Shown here: piece by piece, positions 5,791-9,357 of the stretch
Layout: each line of letters starts with the position of its first letter
Numbering within the stretch: the first letter of the stretch is position 1
Source of the DNA: RECO01 sp050485385
Lineage (GTDB): Bacteria > Pseudomonadota > Alphaproteobacteria > Geminicoccales > Geminicoccaceae
Assembly: GCA_050485385.1 (NCBI GenBank)
Contig: JBJHBG010000146.1
Span: 1-9,357, forward strand
Direction of reading: 5' to 3'
DNA length: 9,357 nucleotides
Program-made: the position numbers and the translations under genes
The notes under the pieces: generated by a model
What the model was told of the DNA's origin: nothing
The model's database searches: none
Seen by the model: only the letters and a program-made list of their open reading frames with translations

Positions 5791-6453
5791 GTGTCTGCCT
5801 CGCCGCATCGCCGCCGCCGGTCCGTCGCCCGGCTGGAGTACGCCGCTGACGCCGCGGTGCATCTGCTGGGACTGCTCGGCGCTTGTTGGGCGGCGGCCCT
5901 GGCGTGGGCGCGCATCGCCGCGAGCGGCGATCCGATCCTGATCTGGGGCCTCGGGCCCTACCTTCTCGGCATGTTCGCCCTGACGGGTGCCTCCGGTGCG
6001 TACAACCTTGCGGCCCACTCCGGTCGGCGTGCCCTCCTGCGGCGCCTCGACCATGCCAGCATCTATCTGATGATCGCGGGCACCTATACGCCCTTCTGCG
6101 TGCTCGCCATCGGCGGCATGTGGGGCGGTGTGTTGCTCGGCACCGTCTGGACGCTCTCGCTGCTCGCGGCCGCCATGCGGGTTGCCGGCTGGCCCCGCCG
6201 CGAGGGGGTGGCTTCGGCGATCTATCTCGTCGTCGGTTGGGTCGCCGTCGGCGCCCTCGTGCCGCTGGTCGAAGCCCTGACGCCGATGGGGCTGGTGCTG
6301 CTGGGCCTCGGCGGTGCGGCCTACAGCGTCGGGGTGATCTTCTACCTGTGGGACGGGCTGCCGTTCCATCGGCCGATCTGGCACCTATTGGTACTGGTCG
6401 CGGCCACCCTGCATGCGGTTGCCGTCTTCCGTACCGTGGTGCCGCTCGGCTGA
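5791..6453 (+). CDS. Hemolysin III / PAQR-like seven-helix membrane protein
   Basis: Integral membrane protein of 220 residues from the GTG at 5791, typical for bacterial HlyIII/YqfA proteins. About seven hydrophobic helices can be drawn. Family landmarks are the early RLEYAADAAVHLLG, the segment YNLAAHSGRR (71-80, H76 S77), LDHASIYLMIAGTYTPF (86-102, D87 H88), and the last helix IWHLLVLVAATLH (196-208, H198 and H208) preceded by H193. These correspond to the conserved Ser, Asp and His residues that bind a metal in the PAQR/CREST superfamily, hydrolase-like membrane proteins. The name hemolysin is historical. Bacterial members are linked to membrane lipid homeostasis rather than proven toxins. 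The start is uncertain: GTG 5791 has GGAG three bases upstream, while GTG 5761 would add ten residues with no suitable ribosome site. It appears to be transcribed alone. Confidence 0.9.
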   Translation: MSASPHRRRRSVARLEYAADAAVHLLGLLGACWAAALAWARIAASGDPILIWGLGPYLLGMFALTGASGAYNLAAHSGRRALLRRLDHASIYLMIAGTYTPFCVLAIGGMWGGVLLGTVWTLSLLAAAMRVAGWPRREGVASAIYLVVGWVAVGALVPLVEALTPMGLVLLGLGGAAYSVGVIFYLWDGLPFHRPIWHLLVLVAATLHAVAVFRTVVPLG

Positions 6454-6493
6454 GGTCGCGTATCGTGGCGGGTCTCGGTTTCGTCCTCTGCCG

Positions 6494-6499
6494 TTGACA
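6494..6499 (+). promoter_or_regulatory. TTGACA -35-like box before the NIPSNAP operon
   Basis: A perfect TTGACA lies 54 bases before the ATG of the NIPSNAP gene. With a 17-base spacer the -10 would be CCATCG (6517-6522), a poor match that lies inside the 22-bp palindrome. The -35 half is good; the promoter as a whole is a reasonable but unproven call. Confidence 0.45.
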
Positions 6500-6510
6500 G
6501 TCGCGCGTAG

Positions 6511-6532
6511 GCGGCGCCATCGATGGCGCCGC
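6511..6532. promoter_or_regulatory. Perfect 22-bp palindrome, likely operator of the NIPSNAP-SDR-enolase operon
   Basis: The half-site GCGGCGCCATC (6511-6521) is followed directly by its exact reverse complement, giving 11 matched pairs with no gap or mismatch. It starts 12 bases after a perfect TTGACA and ends eight bases before the AGGGAGG ribosome site, so it would cover the -10 and start of transcription. This placement and perfect dyad symmetry fit a dimeric repressor operator (GntR, LacI, TetR or similar; the class cannot be told). As RNA it could fold into a 9-bp stem with a TCGA loop, so a terminator for the upstream gene, 57 bases away, is the alternative. No T-run follows: the next bases are AACGCCAAAGG. 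Confidence 0.65.
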
Positions 6533-6540
6533 AACGCCAA

Positions 6541-6547
6541 AGGGAGG
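6541..6547 (+). promoter_or_regulatory. Ribosome site of the NIPSNAP gene
   Basis: AGGGAGG lies five bases before the ATG at 6553. It decides this start over an in-frame ATG at 6523, which falls inside the palindrome and has no ribosome site. Confidence 0.8.
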
Positions 6548-6552
6548 ACGCG

Positions 6553-6876
6553 ATGCTCTACGACCACCGCACCTATGTCTGCCGTCCCGGTACCATCAAG
6601 GCCCATCTGGAACTCTACGAGAAGATGGGCTGGGGCGTGCAGCGTAGGCACCTTGGCGCGCCCGTGTTCTACGCCGTGACCGAGACCGGCAACGTCAACA
6701 GCTACGTCCACGTTTGGGCCTACGCGGACGCCGCCGACCGCGCCGCCAAGCGGGCCGCCATGCAGGCCGACCCCGAGTGGCAGGCGTACATCAAGGCGAG
6801 TGCGGAAGCCGGCTACCTGATCGGCCAGGAAAACCGGTTGATGACGCCGACGAGCTTCTTTGCCGCTCTCGGTTGA
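6553..6876 (+). CDS. NIPSNAP-family protein
   Basis: Small cytoplasmic protein of 107 residues, the size of a single NIPSNAP domain, a dimeric alpha-beta barrel fold related to antibiotic-monooxygenase-like domains. Landmarks are LYDHRTYVCRPGTIKAHLELYE (2-23, described in short: the RTY strand then a helix), GAPVFYAVTETGNVNSYVHVWAY (35-57, the strand pair with HVWAY) and RAAMQADPEWQAYI (67-80), followed by a C-terminal strand ENRLMTPTSF. Bacterial NIPSNAP proteins are of unknown function, often sitting in catabolic operons. Here the gene leads an operon with a sugar-dehydrogenase-like SDR and an enolase-superfamily enzyme, so a helper or small enzymatic role in that pathway is inferred. The stop (6874-6876) lies five bases before the SDR start. 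It is controlled by the palindrome region upstream if that is an operator. Confidence 0.88.
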   Translation: MLYDHRTYVCRPGTIKAHLELYEKMGWGVQRRHLGAPVFYAVTETGNVNSYVHVWAYADAADRAAKRAAMQADPEWQAYIKASAEAGYLIGQENRLMTPTSFFAALG

Positions 6877-6881
6877 AACCG

Positions 6882-7628
6882 GTGACCGCGCGCTATCCCG
6901 ATCTCGCAGGCCGCACCGTCCTGGTGACGGGCGGTGCTAGCGGCATCGGGGCGGCGACGGTCGAGTCGTTCCACGACCAGGGCGCGAAGGTCGGCTTCCT
7001 CGACCTCGATCGGCCCGCCGGCGAGGCGCTCGTGCAACGCCTCGCCGGCGCGCATTTCGTGGCCTGCGATCTGCGCGACGTCGACACCCTCAGGGCGAGC
7101 GTCGCGGCGGTGCGCTCGGCCTTGGGGCCGATCACCGTACTGGTCAACAACGCCGCCCGCGACGACCGCCATGCCTGGGACGAAGTGACGCCCGACTATT
7201 GGGACGAGCGGCTCGCGACCAACCTCAGGCACCAGTTCTTCGCGGCCCAGGCGGTCGCCCCCGACATGATCGCGGCCGGTGGCGGCGCCATCGTCAACAT
7301 GGGCTCGATCTCCTGGATGATCGGCCAGGGCGGCATGGCGGCCTACACCGCGGCCAAGTCCGCGGTCGTCGGGCTCACCCGCTCGCTCGCGCGCGACCTC
7401 GGGCCGCACGGCATCCGCGCCAACGTCGTCGCACCGGGCTGGATCATGACCGAGCGGCAGAAGGCGCTCTGGCTCACCCCTGACGGCGAGCGGGAGCTGA
7501 TCGAGCGCCAGTGCCTGAAACGCAAGCTGGTGCCCGAGGACGTCGCCCGTGTCGTGGTGTTCCTCGCTTCGTCCGAGGCCGCCGCCTGTACCAACCAAAC
7601 CTACGTCGTCGACGGCGGCTGGGTCTGA
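6882..7628 (+). CDS. SDR-family sugar 1-dehydrogenase-like oxidoreductase
   Basis: Classical short-chain dehydrogenase, 248 residues, cytoplasmic. It has the cofactor loop TGGASGIG (16-23) and an acidic residue ending strand two (D41), which favours NAD. NNAA (89-92), N114, S142 (GSIS) and the catalytic pair Y155/K159 are also present. Segments such as the NNA stretch with DDRHAWDEVTPDYWDER (94-110), NLRH (114-117), QAVAPDM, GSISW, QCLKRKLVPEDVA and the C-terminal DGGW closely resemble what I remember of Caulobacter XylB (D-xylose 1-dehydrogenase) and its relatives on arabinose, galactose and fucose. The likely reaction is NAD-dependent oxidation of an aldose to its lactone. The actual sugar cannot be told from sequence. 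The start is GTG 6882; a TTG at 6873 overlapping the NIPSNAP stop as TTGA is the alternative. Neither has a clear ribosome site, suggesting translational coupling. Confidence 0.9.
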   Translation: MTARYPDLAGRTVLVTGGASGIGAATVESFHDQGAKVGFLDLDRPAGEALVQRLAGAHFVACDLRDVDTLRASVAAVRSALGPITVLVNNAARDDRHAWDEVTPDYWDERLATNLRHQFFAAQAVAPDMIAAGGGAIVNMGSISWMIGQGGMAAYTAAKSAVVGLTRSLARDLGPHGIRANVVAPGWIMTERQKALWLTPDGERELIERQCLKRKLVPEDVARVVVFLASSEAAACTNQTYVVDGGWV

Positions 7629-7642
7629 ACGAGACGACCGAC

Positions 7643-8785
7643 ATGCGCATCCGAGCCATCCACACCCACCTTCTCGAAGCGCCGATCGACGAGCCCTTCG
7701 CCTTCTCGCAGCGCTGGGTCGACCGCCGGGTCGGCCTCGTCGTCGAGGTCGTGGCCGAGGACGGACCCATCGGCTGGGGCGAATGCTATGGTCCGCCGCG
7801 CCTCCTGCAGCCCATCGTCGACCGCTTCTACGCGCCGCTCCTGATCGGCCAGGACGCTCTGGCCGGGGCTGCGCATTGGGAGCGGCTCTACAACGAGCTG
7901 CGCGACCACGGTCAGCGGGGGCTCGCCGTGCAGGCGCTCGCCGGGATCGACATCGCGCTCTGGGATCTGCGCGGCAAGGCGGCTGGGTTGCCGATTCACC
8001 GCCTCCTCGGCGGCCCGTTGCGGCGTTCCGCCCGTGCCTATGCCACGGGCCTCTACCGCAAGACGGACGACACGGAGCGCAATCGAGCGCTGCTCGTCGA
8101 GGAGGCGGAGGGCTATGCCGCCGCCGGCTTTCTCGCGATGAAGCTCAAGGTGGGCTTCGACGTCGCCGACGACGCGGCCAACGCGACCGCCATCCGCGAG
8201 GCGATCGGCGACCGGCTCGGCCTCATGGTCGACGCCAATCACGGCTTCGACCGGCTCGACGCCCTGGCCCTCGCCGAGCGCATCGAGCCGCTCGGCATCG
8301 GCTGGTTCGAGGAGCCGGTGGCACCGGAGGACGTCGACGGCTATCGGTTCCTCCGTCGGCGCACGTCGATCCCGGTGGCGGGCGGCGAGTGCAGTTTCAC
8401 CCGCTTCGACTTCAAGGCGCTGATCGAGGCCGACGCCGTCGACGTGGTGCAGCCGGACACCTGTGCCGCGGGCGGGATCACCGAGTGTCTGCGCACGGCA
8501 GCGTTGGTCGGTGCCGCCGGGCTCCGCTACCATCCGCACGTGTGGGGGACCGGCATCGCCGTGGCGACCGCCCTGCAACTGCTGGCCGTGCTGCCGGGTG
8601 CCGCCCAGGGCCTGCTCGCGAACGAGCCGTGGCTAGAGTTCGACCGCACGCCGCACCCGTTCCGCGACGCCGTCATCACCGAACCCTTCCACATGGAGGG
8701 CGGCCGCGTGGCGATTCCAACGGGCCCCGGCCTCGGCATCGAGATCGACCGCGACGCCTTGACCCGCTTCCGCGTCGACGCTTGA
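7643..8785 (+). CDS. Mandelate racemase/muconate lactonizing enzyme family protein, probable sugar-acid dehydratase
   Basis: Enolase-superfamily enzyme of 380 residues, complete. The N-terminal capping domain covers about 1-125 and the TIM-barrel 130-360. Mg ligands are D197 (VDANHG), E223 (WFEEP) and E249 (GGE). The base pair K167/K169 (KLK) and D272 with H299 (QPD; HPHVWGTG), or H297 close by, resemble the mandelate-racemase subgroup's KxK plus Asp-His dyad. That subgroup includes acid-sugar dehydratases such as fuconate and tartrate dehydratases. Placed 14 bases after a sugar-dehydrogenase-like SDR, the simplest reading is dehydration of an aldonate to a 2-keto-3-deoxy acid. A racemase or epimerase is the alternative. 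The ATG at 7643 has only a weak GAG ribosome site. No lactonase, aldolase or transporter lies in the window, so the pathway continues elsewhere. Its stop lies two bases from that of the convergent gene. Confidence 0.92.
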   Translation: MRIRAIHTHLLEAPIDEPFAFSQRWVDRRVGLVVEVVAEDGPIGWGECYGPPRLLQPIVDRFYAPLLIGQDALAGAAHWERLYNELRDHGQRGLAVQALAGIDIALWDLRGKAAGLPIHRLLGGPLRRSARAYATGLYRKTDDTERNRALLVEEAEGYAAAGFLAMKLKVGFDVADDAANATAIREAIGDRLGLMVDANHGFDRLDALALAERIEPLGIGWFEEPVAPEDVDGYRFLRRRTSIPVAGGECSFTRFDFKALIEADAVDVVQPDTCAAGGITECLRTAALVGAAGLRYHPHVWGTGIAVATALQLLAVLPGAAQGLLANEPWLEFDRTPHPFRDAVITEPFHMEGGRVAIPTGPGLGIEIDRDALTRFRVDA

Positions 8786-8787
8786 GG

Positions 8788-9357
8788 TCAGTGCTGCATC
8801 GCGTCCATCGGCTCCGCGAGCGCGATGTCGGCCGCGTCGGCCGGCTCGAGTTCGTCCGCCGCCTCGACCGCACGCGTCGCCGCGAGGTGTGCGCACCAAG
8901 CGTCGAAGACGAGCGACTTCAACGTCCGACGGAAGCGTGCGCGTGACCACCGGCCGGCATGCGCGATCAACCGATCCGCCGGCCAAAGATCGCGGTTGGC
9001 CTCGACGAAGGTGACGGCGTCGGCAAGCGCCTCGTCGCTGGAGTGGTCGACGACGATACCGGTGGGCTCGCGGTGCTCGAGGCCCTGCACCACCTCGCCC
9101 ACCGCGCTCTGGGCCTGCGCGATCACGGGCACGCCCGCCGCCTGCGCCCAAAGCGCGCGCGGCTCGAAGGTATCCCCAGGCGGGGTGAGCACGGCGATGG
9201 CCTGCTCGACGTCGGCGACCAGGCCGGCCGCGTCGAAGCGCCCGTGGCGCTCCAGCCGCGTCCGTTGACGGCGTTCCGGCAGGGCGGGCATGCCGTAGGC
9301 GGCGATCGTCAGATCGGGCCGGAGCCGAGCCAGCGCTTCGAGGCGATAGAGCCAGTT
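8788..9357 (-). CDS. GT4-like glycosyltransferase, C-terminal part (5' end outside the window)
   Basis: The frame is open to the window edge at 9357. The visible 189 residues are the C-terminal Rossmann half of a GT-B, GT4-like glycosyltransferase. The start of the fragment reads as helix LEALARLRPDLTIAAYG (6-22), typical of the strand after the linker. The donor-site segment TPPGDTFEPRALWAQAAG (58-75) is followed by VPVIA, TGIVVD (99-104) and the closing helix with WSRARFRRTLKSLVFDAW, then an acidic tail. In canonical members the donor site reads E-x7-E before AQAxG. Here those positions are D62 and W70, so the usual second glutamate is missing. The enzyme could use a divergent donor mode or be a weak or inactive member. 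Substrate cannot be told. Two bases separate its stop from that of the enolase-type gene. Confidence 0.8.
   Translation of the reverse strand, partial: NWLYRLEALARLRPDLTIAAYGMPALPERRQRTRLERHGRFDAAGLVADVEQAIAVLTPPGDTFEPRALWAQAAGVPVIAQAQSAVGEVVQGLEHREPTGIVVDHSSDEALADAVTFVEANRDLWPADRLIAHAGRWSRARFRRTLKSLVFDAWCAHLAATRAVEAADELEPADAADIALAEPMDAMQH

Noticed and set aside
6523..6552. In-frame ATG at 6523 as the NIPSNAP start
   Set aside because: It lies inside the 22-bp palindrome and lacks a ribosome site, whereas ATG 6553 has AGGGAGG at ideal spacing and begins at the conserved domain.
7601..8578. - strand frame antisense to the enolase-superfamily gene
   Set aside because: The + strand gene has all metal ligands and catalytic residues. 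The antisense frame is a compositional shadow.
1..9357. CRISPR array, mobile element, tRNA/rRNA, toxin-antitoxin or defence system
   Set aside because: No repeated spacer units, terminal inverted repeats with a transposase, tRNA-like cloverleaf, or small toxin/antitoxin pairs were seen on reading. The genes present are ordinary metabolic, envelope and transport families.

Overview
The window is GC-rich DNA with strong G/C preference at codon third positions and several non-ATG starts. One gene matches TIGR02186/Alph_Pro_TM, a family I know essentially from Alphaproteobacteria. Together these suggest an alphaproteobacterial chromosome, perhaps near the Rhodospirillales. That placement is inference. 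I see no tRNA, rRNA, CRISPR array, transposase, integrase or phage gene, so this looks like ordinary chromosome rather than an island.

Layout: (1) 1-346 is a non-coding leader with inverted repeats. It precedes a + strand gene for a membrane-anchored M23 murein endopeptidase with a LysM/OapA-like N-terminal part (347-1807). (2) 1808-1878 is a short convergent gap with two hairpins. (3) 1879-5694 is a run of five - strand genes. In transcription order they are an unrecognised 151-aa protein, a second exported M23 endopeptidase, a YeeE/YedE-type sulfur-compound transporter, a TIGR02186 membrane-anchored envelope protein, and a universal stress protein. The last three are tightly packed: an ATGA stop/start overlap, then a 3-bp gap whose Shine-Dalgarno lies inside the preceding gene. 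(4) A 96-bp divergent gap leads to a + strand hemolysin III/PAQR-like membrane protein (5791-6453). (5) 6454-6552 holds a perfect TTGACA and a perfect 22-bp palindrome ahead of a + strand operon: NIPSNAP-family protein, a short-chain dehydrogenase resembling the sugar 1-dehydrogenases of oxidative pentose/hexose catabolism, and a mandelate-racemase-type enolase-superfamily enzyme. (6) The - strand C-terminal part of a GT4-like glycosyltransferase (8788 to the window edge) converges on that operon with two bases between the stop codons.

How the genes may work together: the NIPSNAP-SDR-enolase operon fits a sugar oxidation route, in which a sugar is oxidised to an aldonolactone and the aldonate is dehydrated to a 2-keto-3-deoxy acid. 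The palindrome over the putative core promoter looks like an operator for a regulator outside the window. The YeeE-TIGR02186-Usp trio suggests uptake or handling of a reduced sulfur compound at the envelope. The two M23 enzymes point to cell-wall remodelling. No clearly new defence or mobile system is visible. The best leads are the operator-like palindrome, the role of NIPSNAP in a sugar-acid operon, and the sulfur trio.
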